Positions 41,758-50,456 of a DNA stretch of 64,000 bases are shown here, one piece after another. The stretch spans positions 124,001 to 188,000 of the forward strand of contig JANYDK010000011.1 in the NCBI GenBank assembly GCA_025363655.1, read 5' to 3'. The position numbers and the translations under genes are program-made. Source of the stretch: Deltaproteobacteria bacterium. Lineage in GTDB: Bacteria; Myxococcota_A; Polyangia; Polyangiales; JADJMO01. The notes under the pieces are model-generated. The model worked only from the letters and a program-made list of their open reading frames with translations. It had not been told where the DNA came from and searched no databases. Numbering within the stretch: position 1 is the stretch's first letter; each line of letters opens with the position of its first letter.

Positions 41758-43213
41758 GCGCGAAGACGAGCGCGAGCGCCGCGCCCGACAGCGACCACGT
41801 CGTCGCCTTCGCCGAGGTGGCGGAGCTCTCGACGCGACAGCCGCAGCCGCCCGATTGACTGACCGCGGGCTCGTCGGCGCCGAGGGGACCGGCGTCGGGA
41901 GCGCCTGCCGCCGCTTGTCCATGCAAGTGCACGAGCTGCTTCGGCGAGAGCGGATCGTTCGACGTGATGACGATGGTGGTGTCGATGAGGCCCGGCGCGT
42001 CTGGGTTGATCTCGGCATGGATGGCGTCGGAGAGGCCGGGCTCGATCGCCATGTGCGGCGTCGTCACCGTCGCGACCTTGGTCGGATCGTCGGCGTCGAA
42101 GACGACCTTCGCCTCCCCGAGATCGAACACCGCCAGCGTCAGCGCGGTGGCGCGACCGACGGGAATGGTGCCGAGATCGACGTCGGTCGGCTTCACCTCG
42201 AGGCGCGGCAACGGCACGTGCGCGGCGACGTCGTCGAAGGTCCAATCGCTGGTCGACGTCGGCAACGGCACCGGGATGTCGGCGATCGGAAGATCGAATT
42301 TCTTGCCGAGGATCTCGAAGTAGAAGCCCGGGATGAGGTGAATCTTGACGCCGTGGCTGACCTCGCCATGGATCGTGAAGATGGTGTCGATCGACGGCGC
42401 GGGCGCGATGAGCATGCGCGTCGAGGCGAAGGTGCTGGTGACGTCCGAGACGCTGCCCTTGGCCACCAGCTCGTCGAAGCCGATCTTCAGCGTGTCGTAC
42501 GTGGCGCTGAACTCGGCGGCGCCATCGAGATCGAATCCGCCTGAAATTCCAGGGATGGGGATGATCTTGTCGGTGAGCGAGACCTTGTAGAGCGTGATCG
42601 TTCCGGTCTCTCCCTTGACGGTGGGAGGGCTGCCCTTGTCCTTCCACGCGAAAGGATCGAACGTCGTCGACTGGATGACGCTGAGATCGACGCCGGGGAT
42701 GCCCGGGAGATCTCCCGTCCAGCCGTAGTCTTTCCCGGCGACCGTGACGCTGAATCGTCCTTGGGCCTTGAGCTCGAAGCCGTCGTCGATGGCGAGGACG
42801 CCGGTGCCGGCCTTCGGCTTCGGGGTCAGCGTCAGCGGCTCGGGCCACGTGGCGTCGAGGGAGCCCGACAGTTCGACCCGCGTGCGGCCGTGGAGGAAGG
42901 CGACGAAGCGCACTTGCACCGGCGATCCGGCGGGCATCCATCCGGTGTCGAAGTTGAAGTCGATGTTGATTTTCTCGGTCTTCGCCACCGTGAAGTCGGC
43001 GCGCTCGCAGCGGGCCTTGGGGTCTTCGGGGCAGACCGATGCTTTGATCTTCGGCGTCGGAACGGCGGGTGCGCCATCGGGTGCCGCGTCGCCGGCGTCC
43101 CCGGTATCGAGCCCCGCATCGGCGCGCGCGTCTCCTGAAAAGAGCGCGACGAGTGCGACGAGCGAAGCCGACGAGATGGGCGACGCGAGACCGAAGCGAA
43201 GAGGTAGCACCAC
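41696..43213 (-). CDS. Secreted protein with MYXO-CTERM-like sorting signal
   Basis: With GTG 43213 the product has 505 residues and a signal peptide ending near GDARADA. The body is beta-rich with no family I recognise. A late domain has TDVDLGTIPVGRATALTLAVF and VITSNDPLSP, typical of the ASPM/Hydin-like or choice-of-anchor folds. The tail has GGCGCR, a hydrophobic helix (LSGAALALVFAL) and a basic end (RARGRS). That is the plan of MYXO-CTERM, which in myxobacteria directs proteins to the surface. ATG 43279 would add 22 residues but overlaps the divergent gene start. The overlap with alr is 62 bp. Confidence 0.8.
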   Translation of the reverse strand: MVLPLRFGLASPISSASLVALVALFSGDARADAGLDTGDAGDAAPDGAPAVPTPKIKASVCPEDPKARCERADFTVAKTEKINIDFNFDTGWMPAGSPVQVRFVAFLHGRTRVELSGSLDATWPEPLTLTPKPKAGTGVLAIDDGFELKAQGRFSVTVAGKDYGWTGDLPGIPGVDLSVIQSTTFDPFAWKDKGSPPTVKGETGTITLYKVSLTDKIIPIPGISGGFDLDGAAEFSATYDTLKIGFDELVAKGSVSDVTSTFASTRMLIAPAPSIDTIFTIHGEVSHGVKIHLIPGFYFEILGKKFDLPIADIPVPLPTSTSDWTFDDVAAHVPLPRLEVKPTDVDLGTIPVGRATALTLAVFDLGEAKVVFDADDPTKVATVTTPHMAIEPGLSDAIHAEINPDAPGLIDTTIVITSNDPLSPKQLVHLHGQAAAGAPDAGPLGADEPAVSQSGGCGCRVESSATSAKATTWSLSGAALALVFALRARGRSGARVARSTSRRPR

Positions 43214-43277
43214 ACCGAAGAGGTTAACGCGCTTCGCCTCTTTCCGCGACGTCGTCACGGCGGTAACTGCGAAACCC

Positions 43278-44384
43278 ATGTCTGCCGCCCCGCACTTGCT
43301 CGATGCGCTCGACGACGATGCCGAGGGCTGGAACCTCACCCGCTTCGACCCTCGCGCGCTCGATCCGAAGAAAGGGCACCTCGAGAGCACCTTTCTCAAG
43401 CTCAACGATCCGTCGTCGCCGCGCGCGTTGTGGGTGAAGCTGACGGTCTTCGCGCCGACCGCGCGCACCAGCGGCGGGCCTGCCTACGAACGTGGACGCA
43501 CCGTCGCCGAGACGTGGGCGATCGCCTTCGATCGCGTGGGGAGCGACGCCAGCGGCTCGACGCACGTGGCCGTGAAACAGACGGTGCCGGTCGAAGAAGC
43601 GAAGCTCTCGCCGGGTCGGCCCTTCGCGCTCGAGGTCGCCGGCGTGCGCTTCGATGGCAAGCGCCTCGAAGGCGAGGTCGTCCATGGCGACGCCACCATC
43701 CGTTTCAAGCTCGTGCTCACGCCGCGCGACGAGACGCCGTTCGTCCCCTTCCCCCACGCGAGCCTCTATCGCGGGCCGTTTCCCAAATCGAAGCTCGTCT
43801 CGCCGATCGTCGACGCGCTCGCCGATGGTGAGGTCGAGGTGCTGACGCCGAACTCCGTGCGCACGTGGCGCGTCGAGAAGTGGCCGGCGATGCAAGGTCA
43901 CAACTGGGGCACGCGGCACGCCGACACGTACGCGTGGGCGCATTGCAACTCGTGGAACGAACCGGAAGGACGCGACGTCGTCTTCGAAGGTTTCTCTGCC
44001 AAGGTCCGGCTCGGAAAGGCGATGAGGACGCCGCTCGTGACCGTCGTCGCCGTGCGCTATCGCGGCGTTCGCTACGAAGCGCGCGCCATTGGAGAGCTAC
44101 TGCGTGGTCGCGGCGGCATCGACAATTTGCGCCGTTGGACCTTCGCCGCGCGTCAGGCCGGCGCCAACATCGAAGGCTCGTTCGTCCTCCGTGACGAGGA
44201 CATCGTCGGCCTCTACTACCCGAACCCCGACGGCGAGATGACCTACTGCCTCAACTCCAAGCTCGCGCGCGCGACGCTCCGGTTCGCGCCCCACGATCGC
44301 GCGCCGCTGCTTTTGACGAGCGACGCGGCAGCGCTCGAGATTGGCACCCACGACGCGGCCCACGGCGCGCGCATGTACGTCTGA
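43278..44384 (+). CDS. AttH/Svf1/CrtC-like (lipocalin-type) protein
   Basis: The 368-residue soluble protein has no signal peptide. It starts MSAAPHLLDALDDDAEGW. Its sequence has the beta-rich character and the motif NWGTRHADTYAWAHCNSW (about 215-232) that recalls the AttH, Svf1 and CrtC-type calycin-like proteins, which bind or modify hydrophobic ligands. I cannot name the family with confidence. The ATG lies in a CATG that also contains the upstream start of the divergent gene if ATG 43279 is used. A bc complex follows on the other strand, 6 bp beyond. Confidence 0.78.
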   Translation: MSAAPHLLDALDDDAEGWNLTRFDPRALDPKKGHLESTFLKLNDPSSPRALWVKLTVFAPTARTSGGPAYERGRTVAETWAIAFDRVGSDASGSTHVAVKQTVPVEEAKLSPGRPFALEVAGVRFDGKRLEGEVVHGDATIRFKLVLTPRDETPFVPFPHASLYRGPFPKSKLVSPIVDALADGEVEVLTPNSVRTWRVEKWPAMQGHNWGTRHADTYAWAHCNSWNEPEGRDVVFEGFSAKVRLGKAMRTPLVTVVAVRYRGVRYEARAIGELLRGRGGIDNLRRWTFAARQAGANIEGSFVLRDEDIVGLYYPNPDGEMTYCLNSKLARATLRFAPHDRAPLLLTSDAAALEIGTHDAAHGARMYV

Positions 44385-44390
44385 CGCGCG

Positions 44391-46295
44391 TCAGGAGTGC
44401 GACGCGCTCGGGGTCGGCGACGCCGACGACGACGGGGCGGTCGAGCCCGAGGGTGCGGGTTCCGGAGCCGGAGTCGGCGCAGGAGTCGGAGCCGGCGGGG
44501 CCTTCGGCTTCGGCGCGGTCGCGTCTTTGATCTCTTGCTCGGTCGGCGCGCGGCCCTTGGCCTTGGTGAAGATCCATTGGGCGATGAGATCGACGTCGTT
44601 CTTCACGTCGACGTCGTCGGCGAACGCCGGCATGTGGCCCTTGAAGCCAGGATCGGACGCGCCCGTCTTGTACGTGTCGCCGGCCGCGGGATTGGCGATC
44701 TGCGATCGCAACCAGGTGAGCGTGCCCCAACGGGCGAGGTCGGGGGCGACATCGGTGTCGTCGTCGCCGCCATCGCCGTCGAGCGCGTGACATCCGTTGC
44801 ACGCATTGGAGAACGTCTCTTTTCCCAGCGCGAGTTGCGCCGGTGTGCCTTCGCCCGCGACGAACGAAGCGACCGCGTCGATCGTCGCGTCGGGCATCGG
44901 ATGGAAGTCGGCTTCCTCACCGGGCGCCGCCTTGGTCATCGACGGCATCTTCCCCGCGAACGGGCTCTTCTTGAAGCGAAGCACGCCATCGGGATCGCGC
45001 ATCGTCTCGGCGACCCATGCCTTGGTGCCCCAGCCGGTGAGATCGGGCGCGCTGCCTCCGCCCTTGCCGTCCATCGTGTGGCAGGTCGAGCACTTCTCTT
45101 TCCAAATCGCCTCGCCGCGTAGCTTCGGATCGCGCTCGAGCATCACCAGCGGCCCCTCGGGGGGCACGCCCTTCATCGCGATTTCGTTGGCGTAGGCGGC
45201 GCGCTCGTCGGCGACCTTTCGCGCTTTCTGGAAGCCCTGATCGCGTTCGTCGGCGCGCTTGCTCGCCATCGTCAGCGCGCCGATGCCGAGGAAGCCGAGG
45301 GCGATCGCGCCCACCCAGACGAGCCGTCCGCGGAGCGCGGTGCCCGGCTTGCGATCGAGGAGTGGGAGCGCGAAGAGAAACGTGGCGACGACGCCCGGCA
45401 GGATGAGCGTGCCGACCATCTCGAGCGGCCCGTGGAAGTACTTGAGGAGCTGGAAGAGCGCCAAGAAGTACCACTCGGGGCGCGCGGGATACTCACTCGA
45501 GGGATCGGCGGGCGCATCGAGCGGGGCGCCGTGATCTTTCACGACCAGCGCGACCACCACCGCAAACGCCACGAGCGCCGCGAGCGCGTCGTAGGCGAGC
45601 TGTTTGGGGAAGAACTTGTCGACCTTCTTCAAATCGGCGTGCGCGGGCGGCGTCACGCCGTGCTTCCGGAAGAGCGCGACGTGCGCCACGATCAGCGCCA
45701 CGAACGCCGCCGGCAAGACGCCGACGTGGAGCGCGTAGAAGCGCGTCAGCGTGTGATGTCCGTAGGAGTCGCCGCCTTGCGCGAGCTTCTGCACCGCGGC
45801 GCCGACGACGGGCACGGTGCCCATGATGTTGGTGGCGACGCGCGTCGCCCAGTAGCCCTTCTGATCCCACGGCAGGAGATAGCCGGTGAGCGAGAAGCCG
45901 AGGACCACGCCCATCAGGCCGAGCCCGAACCACCAGTTCATCTCGCGCGGCTTCTTGTAGGCACCGAAGAGCGCGGTCTGCGCGAGGTGGAGCGCGAGCA
46001 AGACGACGGTGGCGCCGGAGCCGAAGTGATGGAGGCCGCGGATGAACCAGCCCATCGTCATCTTGTGGCTGATGTAGTGGACCGAGGCCCACGCGGTGCT
46101 CGCCGACGGCGCGTAGGCGCTCATCAGGAGCCAGCCGGTGACGATCTGCACGAGGATCGACGCGGTGAGGACGCTGCCGAAGACGTACGAGACGCGCGCG
46201 CCTCCCTTCACCGGCTCGTCGAGCGCGTGTCGAAGGAGCGCGCGATGACCCGTGCGCTCGTCGAGCGCATCGCCGAGTCGCGAAAAGAGGCTCAT
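44391..46295 (-). CDS. Cytochrome b fused to two cytochrome c domains
   Basis: The 634-residue protein carries a complete cytochrome b of a bc/b6f-type complex. N-terminal helices contain the haem-ligating His pairs (GLHHFGSG...ALHL and FYALHVGV...VAHV). A subunit-IV-like part holds the Qo-site motif PEWYFLALFQLLKY. It continues into two c-type haem domains, each with a CxxCH: CSTCH at about 402-406 and CNGCH at about 499-503. The tail is Pro/Ala/Ser-rich. It oxidises quinol and passes electrons through its own c domains. The start overlaps the Rieske stop by one base. Confidence 0.94.
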   Translation of the reverse strand: MSLFSRLGDALDERTGHRALLRHALDEPVKGGARVSYVFGSVLTASILVQIVTGWLLMSAYAPSASTAWASVHYISHKMTMGWFIRGLHHFGSGATVVLLALHLAQTALFGAYKKPREMNWWFGLGLMGVVLGFSLTGYLLPWDQKGYWATRVATNIMGTVPVVGAAVQKLAQGGDSYGHHTLTRFYALHVGVLPAAFVALIVAHVALFRKHGVTPPAHADLKKVDKFFPKQLAYDALAALVAFAVVVALVVKDHGAPLDAPADPSSEYPARPEWYFLALFQLLKYFHGPLEMVGTLILPGVVATFLFALPLLDRKPGTALRGRLVWVGAIALGFLGIGALTMASKRADERDQGFQKARKVADERAAYANEIAMKGVPPEGPLVMLERDPKLRGEAIWKEKCSTCHTMDGKGGGSAPDLTGWGTKAWVAETMRDPDGVLRFKKSPFAGKMPSMTKAAPGEEADFHPMPDATIDAVASFVAGEGTPAQLALGKETFSNACNGCHALDGDGGDDDTDVAPDLARWGTLTWLRSQIANPAAGDTYKTGASDPGFKGHMPAFADDVDVKNDVDLIAQWIFTKAKGRAPTEQEIKDATAPKPKAPPAPTPAPTPAPEPAPSGSTAPSSSASPTPSASHS

Positions 46296-46834
46296 CAGCC
46301 GATCTCCTTCTTCTCGGAGATGCCGATGCGGAAGCGTTGGAAGGTGACGGTGAGGACGCCGCCCTCGCCAAGCTCGACGGGGAGCGCGTCCATGTTGCGC
46401 GGCGAAGGGCCGGCCGCGCGTACGCCGTCGAAGCCGAAGGTGCTGTCGTGACAGGGGCAGGCGAAGCTCTTGAGGTCGTTGCCGATCTCGATGCCGCAGC
46501 CGAGGTGCGGGCAGATGACGCTGAGCGCGCGCACCTCTTTTTCCGAGACGCGGAGGAGCCAGACCGAGCCGAGGCGTCGCTTCTCCGAGCGCGTCCAGGC
46601 ATCGACCTCGTCGCCGATGATCGAGACCTTGGTCGGGATGCCGACCACCAACTCGTCGAGCTTGCCGACCGTGTATTTCTTGCCGCCGCCGCCCGATTCG
46701 CTGCGGAGGGGCGTGGCGATGAAGGCCGCTGCTGGCACGCCGACGACGCCGGCGATGGCGCAACTGGCGACCGCGGTGGCGACGACGAACCCTCGACGGC
46801 TAGGCTCTGCTTCCGGCGATTTTTTCTCCGTCAT
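46295..46834 (-). CDS. Rieske [2Fe-2S] iron-sulphur protein
   Basis: The 179-residue protein has a twin-Arg-like N-terminus (SRRGF) followed by a hydrophobic helix, which serves as Tat signal and anchor. The Rieske domain contains the cluster ligands in CPHLGC (about 127-132) and CPCHDS (about 144-149). It transfers electrons from quinol at the Qo site to the cytochrome c domains. The gene lies directly before and coupled to the cytochrome b-c fusion, so the two genes encode a minimal bc-type complex. No separate cytochrome c1 gene is present. Confidence 0.95.
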   Translation of the reverse strand: MTEKKSPEAEPSRRGFVVATAVASCAIAGVVGVPAAAFIATPLRSESGGGGKKYTVGKLDELVVGIPTKVSIIGDEVDAWTRSEKRRLGSVWLLRVSEKEVRALSVICPHLGCGIEIGNDLKSFACPCHDSTFGFDGVRAAGPSPRNMDALPVELGEGGVLTVTFQRFRIGISEKKEIG

Positions 46835-46929
46835 GACGCGATCGAGAGGTTAGTTCGGTTCGCCGACCGGGGTGTCGCGATTTCGACGCGACGGGCGTGG
46901 GCGGGGGACTTCTTGTACTGTGAGGGGAG

Positions 46930-48009
46930 ATGTCGCCTTCCTTTTCCTTCGCCCGTGCGGCTCGTTTCGCCAGCGGGTGCCTCGTTTCGCTCGCGGCGCT
47001 CGGTCTCGGCTGCAGCTCGTCGTCCTCACCCGTCAGCGTCGAAGACACCGGCGTCGTCGACGACACGGCTCCCGTCGACGACGTGGCCGTCGAGGTCGCC
47101 GACGCGAACGCTCCCGTCACCTCGACCGACGTCACGCTGGTGGTCATGCCCGACGACGGGCAGGCGAAGATTTACGACCCGATTCGCAACGCGACGAAGT
47201 CGGTGCACCTCGAGATGTATCTCTTGACCGACGACACCGCGGTGAGCGCGCTGATCGCGGCGAAGAAGGCCGGACGCGACGTCCGCGTCATCCTCGAGCA
47301 CTACCCGTACCCCGTCACCAACGCCAACGACACCACGTACAAGACGCTCGCGGCGGCCGGCGTGGACGTGCATTGGACGACGACCAAGTACCAGCTCACG
47401 CACTCCAAGTTCTTCGTCGTCGATGGCACGGTCGCCTACGTGATGACCCTCAACTTCACCAACGCCGGCGTGGGCGGCAACCGCGAGTACGCGGCGATCG
47501 ATCGCGATCCCGACGACGTCGCCCAGGCCGAAGCCGTCTTCACCGCCGATCTCACCGGCGTCGCGCCGGCGCCCGGTGGCAAGCTCTTGCTCTCGCCGAT
47601 CGACGCGCGCTCGAGGCTGCTCGCGCTCATCGACAGCGCGACCACCAGCATCGACATCGAGATGGAAGAGCTCTCCGACACCTCGGTGCTCGATCACCTG
47701 ACGTCGCGCCTCGGCAAGGGCGTGACCGTTCGTCTGGTGGCGCCGCGCGATGGGCAGAGCACCGGAATGACCGCGACGGTCAGCTCGCTCAAGTCGCGCG
47801 GCGGGCAGGTGAAGCTGCTCGCGTCCCCGGCCATCCACGCCAAGCTCCTGCTCGTCGACGGCGTGCACGCCTACGTCGGCTCGGTGAACTTCACCACCGC
47901 GTCGATGGACAAGAACCGCGAGGTCGGGCTGTTGACCGACACGGCGGCCGCCGTCGCGCGGGCGAAGACGGCGTTCGAGGCTGATTTTGCGAAGGGGACT
48001 GCGCTCTAG
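46930..48009 (+). CDS. Phospholipase D-like lipoprotein
   Basis: This 359-residue protein has a lipobox (GLGC) at about residue 28 and an acidic linker. It then has two PLD domains with intact HxK(x4)D motifs: HSKFFVVDG (about 158) and HAKLLLVDG (about 299). Each is followed by a family Asn-Phe-Thr (NFTNAG, NFTTAS) and Glu. All catalytic residues are present, so it should hydrolyse or transfer phosphodiester bonds of a lipid or nucleic acid outside the cytoplasm. TACTGT lies 8 nt before the ATG. The 3' end lies 2 bp from the convergent RCC1 gene. Confidence 0.93.
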   Translation: MSPSFSFARAARFASGCLVSLAALGLGCSSSSSPVSVEDTGVVDDTAPVDDVAVEVADANAPVTSTDVTLVVMPDDGQAKIYDPIRNATKSVHLEMYLLTDDTAVSALIAAKKAGRDVRVILEHYPYPVTNANDTTYKTLAAAGVDVHWTTTKYQLTHSKFFVVDGTVAYVMTLNFTNAGVGGNREYAAIDRDPDDVAQAEAVFTADLTGVAPAPGGKLLLSPIDARSRLLALIDSATTSIDIEMEELSDTSVLDHLTSRLGKGVTVRLVAPRDGQSTGMTATVSSLKSRGGQVKLLASPAIHAKLLLVDGVHAYVGSVNFTTASMDKNREVGLLTDTAAAVARAKTAFEADFAKGTAL

Positions 48010-48011
48010 TT

Positions 48012-49271
48012 CTACAGCGGCTTCGGCGCCGCCGGCCCCATCGGCGCGAGACTCGTCCTTGGCGTCGTCGTCCCGTCACCGAGCTGGCCGTGATCGTTCC
48101 AGCCCCAGCACTGCACTTGGCCCTTTCGATCGCGCACGCAGGCGTGCTCGGCGCCGAGCGCGACCTCGACGACGTCGGGCGGCGCCGCGAGTCGGGTCGG
48201 CGTCGTCACGCGATCGAGGAAGTTCACGCCGAGCTTCTTTCCCCAACAGAAGAGCGCGCCGTCTTTGCGCACCGCGCAGCTGACGAAGGCGCCGGCGGCG
48301 ATCTGGGTGACGTCGGCGAGGCCTTCGAGGGTGACCGCACGTGGGCGGCGCTCCGTGGTGCCGTCGCCGACTTCTCCCGCGGCGTTCTCACCAAAACAGG
48401 CGACGCGTCCGCTGGTGAGCCGTGCGCACGAGTGGTGCTTTCCGGCGGCGACCTCGGCGACGGCGGCGAGCCCTTCGACGAGCACCGGCGCCACGCGATC
48501 TTCGGCCGCGCCATCCCCGAGCTGGCCGTCTCCGCCGGCTCCCCAACAGACGACGGTGCCATCGTCACGGCGCGCGCAGGCGTGGTGATCGGAGGTGCTC
48601 ACTTGCGTCACCGCCCCGAGGCCAGCGAGCTCGAACGGGGAGGTCTTCACGTCGGGCACCGCGTCTTTGACGCCGAGGTCACCGAAGCAACGAACGACGT
48701 GCGCGCCGCCCGCGACGACGCAGACCTTGGAAGCCGACGACGAGAACGCGAGCGGCGCGTCCAGCCCCGTGGCCGCCGCGAAGGCCGCGTGACCCGTCGT
48801 CGTGCCGTCGCCGAGCTGACCGACCTCGTTGGTGCCCGCGCACATCACCTGCCCGCCGGCGAGCGCGCAGACGTGGCGGAGGCCGACGGCGATGCCCTTG
48901 GTGCTGGAGGGCAGCTCGGCGACGATCATCGGGCCGAGCTCGTCGTGTCCGAGGGCGCTCGTCGCGTCGATGGCGAGGCCCGCGCACGCGAGGCGATGAT
49001 CGGCGCGCAGGACGCACGTGCGGGAAGGTCCGAGCGCGAGGGCGAGCGCGCTGTCTGCGTTGGGTGCTGCAGCGCTGGCCGAGGTCGAGGTCGAGGTCGA
49101 CATGCTCGCCGTCGGTCCGCCGAGGTCGCGCGTGAGCGGAGACTTCCCACCCCGCGACGATGCGTACATCAGCGCCGAGGCGCCGACCGCGACGAGGATC
49201 ACCGCGAGGATCGGCTTCGGTTTCTTCTCGTCGCCCTCCTCGTCGCCGCCGGGCATGAACGGGTTTCCCAT
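48012..49271 (-). CDS. RCC1-repeat (beta-propeller) membrane-anchored protein
   Basis: The 419-residue protein has an N-terminal transmembrane helix (about 21-38) that follows a cytoplasmic acidic/basic segment. A Ser/Thr-rich linker precedes about six RCC1-type units, each with a HxCAxxxxGxVxCWGxNxxGQLGDGT pattern; one reads CWGWNDHGQLGDG. Two Cys per unit suggest disulphides outside the cytoplasm. This is a seven-bladed-type beta-propeller, usually for protein or ligand binding. ATG 49271 is chosen over the start at 49325, because the hydrophobic anchor begins close by. Confidence 0.9.
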   Translation of the reverse strand: MGNPFMPGGDEEGDEKKPKPILAVILVAVGASALMYASSRGGKSPLTRDLGGPTASMSTSTSTSASAAAPNADSALALALGPSRTCVLRADHRLACAGLAIDATSALGHDELGPMIVAELPSSTKGIAVGLRHVCALAGGQVMCAGTNEVGQLGDGTTTGHAAFAAATGLDAPLAFSSSASKVCVVAGGAHVVRCFGDLGVKDAVPDVKTSPFELAGLGAVTQVSTSDHHACARRDDGTVVCWGAGGDGQLGDGAAEDRVAPVLVEGLAAVAEVAAGKHHSCARLTSGRVACFGENAAGEVGDGTTERRPRAVTLEGLADVTQIAAGAFVSCAVRKDGALFCWGKKLGVNFLDRVTTPTRLAAPPDVVEVALGAEHACVRDRKGQVQCWGWNDHGQLGDGTTTPRTSLAPMGPAAPKPL

Positions 49272-49327
49272 CGAGCGGCTATAGCGCGCGCGGGAATGGG
49301 AGGACATCCTGGTACGCTGCGGCACCC

Positions 49328-50437
49328 ATGCGGCCTTCGCTCGTCGTCCGAGGCAGACTCGGAATCACGTTCGGCTTCACATTCGGCGTCACGTGCGCGT
49401 CACTCGCACTCGCCTGCGGTCCGAAGACGATCAAGGTCGAGCCCAATGAAGTGCGCCAAGTGCTCGTGCGTCCGGTGAGTGGTCAGCCGATCTTCTGCCC
49501 TGGGCTTCCCTTCGCGGTCGAGCTGGTCGCGCAGATGGTCAACGGCGACAACTGCTCGACGAGCAAGCCTGGTCGGTGCTCGGGCAGCAGCACCGCGCTC
49601 CTCGATCGTCGGCAGGTGGTCGTCACCGCCACCGACGGCATCTTCGATCCGCAGACGATGACCGTCACGCCGGCCCCCGATCCGCTCACCACCGCGAGCG
49701 GACTGCCGATCAAAGGGTGGGTGGTCGGCGCCGAGGCGAAGCTCGCGAGCACGACGCTGAAGCCGGTCTACGGCTGCCTCGCGACCAGTGACTACGAAGG
49801 CGCTCCGAGCGGCGCCGGGCCCAACCTCGAGGTCGCGGCGACGATCATCAAGACGCCGTACTACCCGAAGATCTCACTCATCCGCATTCGCGCCGGGGGC
49901 ACGGTCCGCTACGTGATGGCGCCGATCGGACAGCGCGTGCAGATCTTCGCCCGCGGCGGTCCCGGCTTCCCCGGTGCGTACGGCGTTGCCGGCACCGCGG
50001 GTGCGAAGGGCGTCGACGGCGGCTCGTCCTGCGCGTCGGGTGGAGCAGGTGGAGCAGGCACCGCCGGCGGCCCGGGAGGTCCCGGTGGCGACGGTGGACC
50101 GGGCGGCATCATCCTCGCGTCCCTCGACGAAGCCTTCTACGACGAGCTCGCCGCGCAGCTCGATCTCGACACGCCCGGCGGCGATCCGGGACCTGGCGGA
50201 CCCGGCGGATCCGGCGGCGCCGGCGGCGAAGGCGGTCGCGGCGGATCGAGCGACACCAAACAGTGCCCCGGTGGCGGCAGCGCCGGCTCACATGGACCGC
50301 AGGGGCCGGCCGGCGCCAATGGAATGCCGGGACGGCCTGGTTCCCCAGGAGCTCCACCGCGTCGCCTCGCCGGCAAACGCGAGCTCCTCTTCAGCGCGGA
50401 GATCGCCCGCATCGAGCGCCTCGTGACCGGAGACTGA
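49328..50437 (+). CDS. Collagen-like Gly-rich lipoprotein
   Basis: The 369-residue protein has a lipobox-like LALAC near residue 30, a globular N-terminal part of about 180 residues with Cys pairs, and a Gly-rich region with collagen-type G-x-y triplets in two blocks (about 222-265 and 285-345). Examples are GPGFPGAYGVAG and GPQGPAGANGMPGRPGSPG. A short non-collagen segment sits between the blocks, and a helical tail ends IARIERLVTGD. It is likely an outer-surface stalk. TACGCT lies 9 nt before the ATG with no Shine-Dalgarno. Confidence 0.88.
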   Translation: MRPSLVVRGRLGITFGFTFGVTCASLALACGPKTIKVEPNEVRQVLVRPVSGQPIFCPGLPFAVELVAQMVNGDNCSTSKPGRCSGSSTALLDRRQVVVTATDGIFDPQTMTVTPAPDPLTTASGLPIKGWVVGAEAKLASTTLKPVYGCLATSDYEGAPSGAGPNLEVAATIIKTPYYPKISLIRIRAGGTVRYVMAPIGQRVQIFARGGPGFPGAYGVAGTAGAKGVDGGSSCASGGAGGAGTAGGPGGPGGDGGPGGIILASLDEAFYDELAAQLDLDTPGGDPGPGGPGGSGGAGGEGGRGGSSDTKQCPGGGSAGSHGPQGPAGANGMPGRPGSPGAPPRRLAGKRELLFSAEIARIERLVTGD

Positions 50438-50456
50438 GAGAGCGTTCCTCTCGCGC

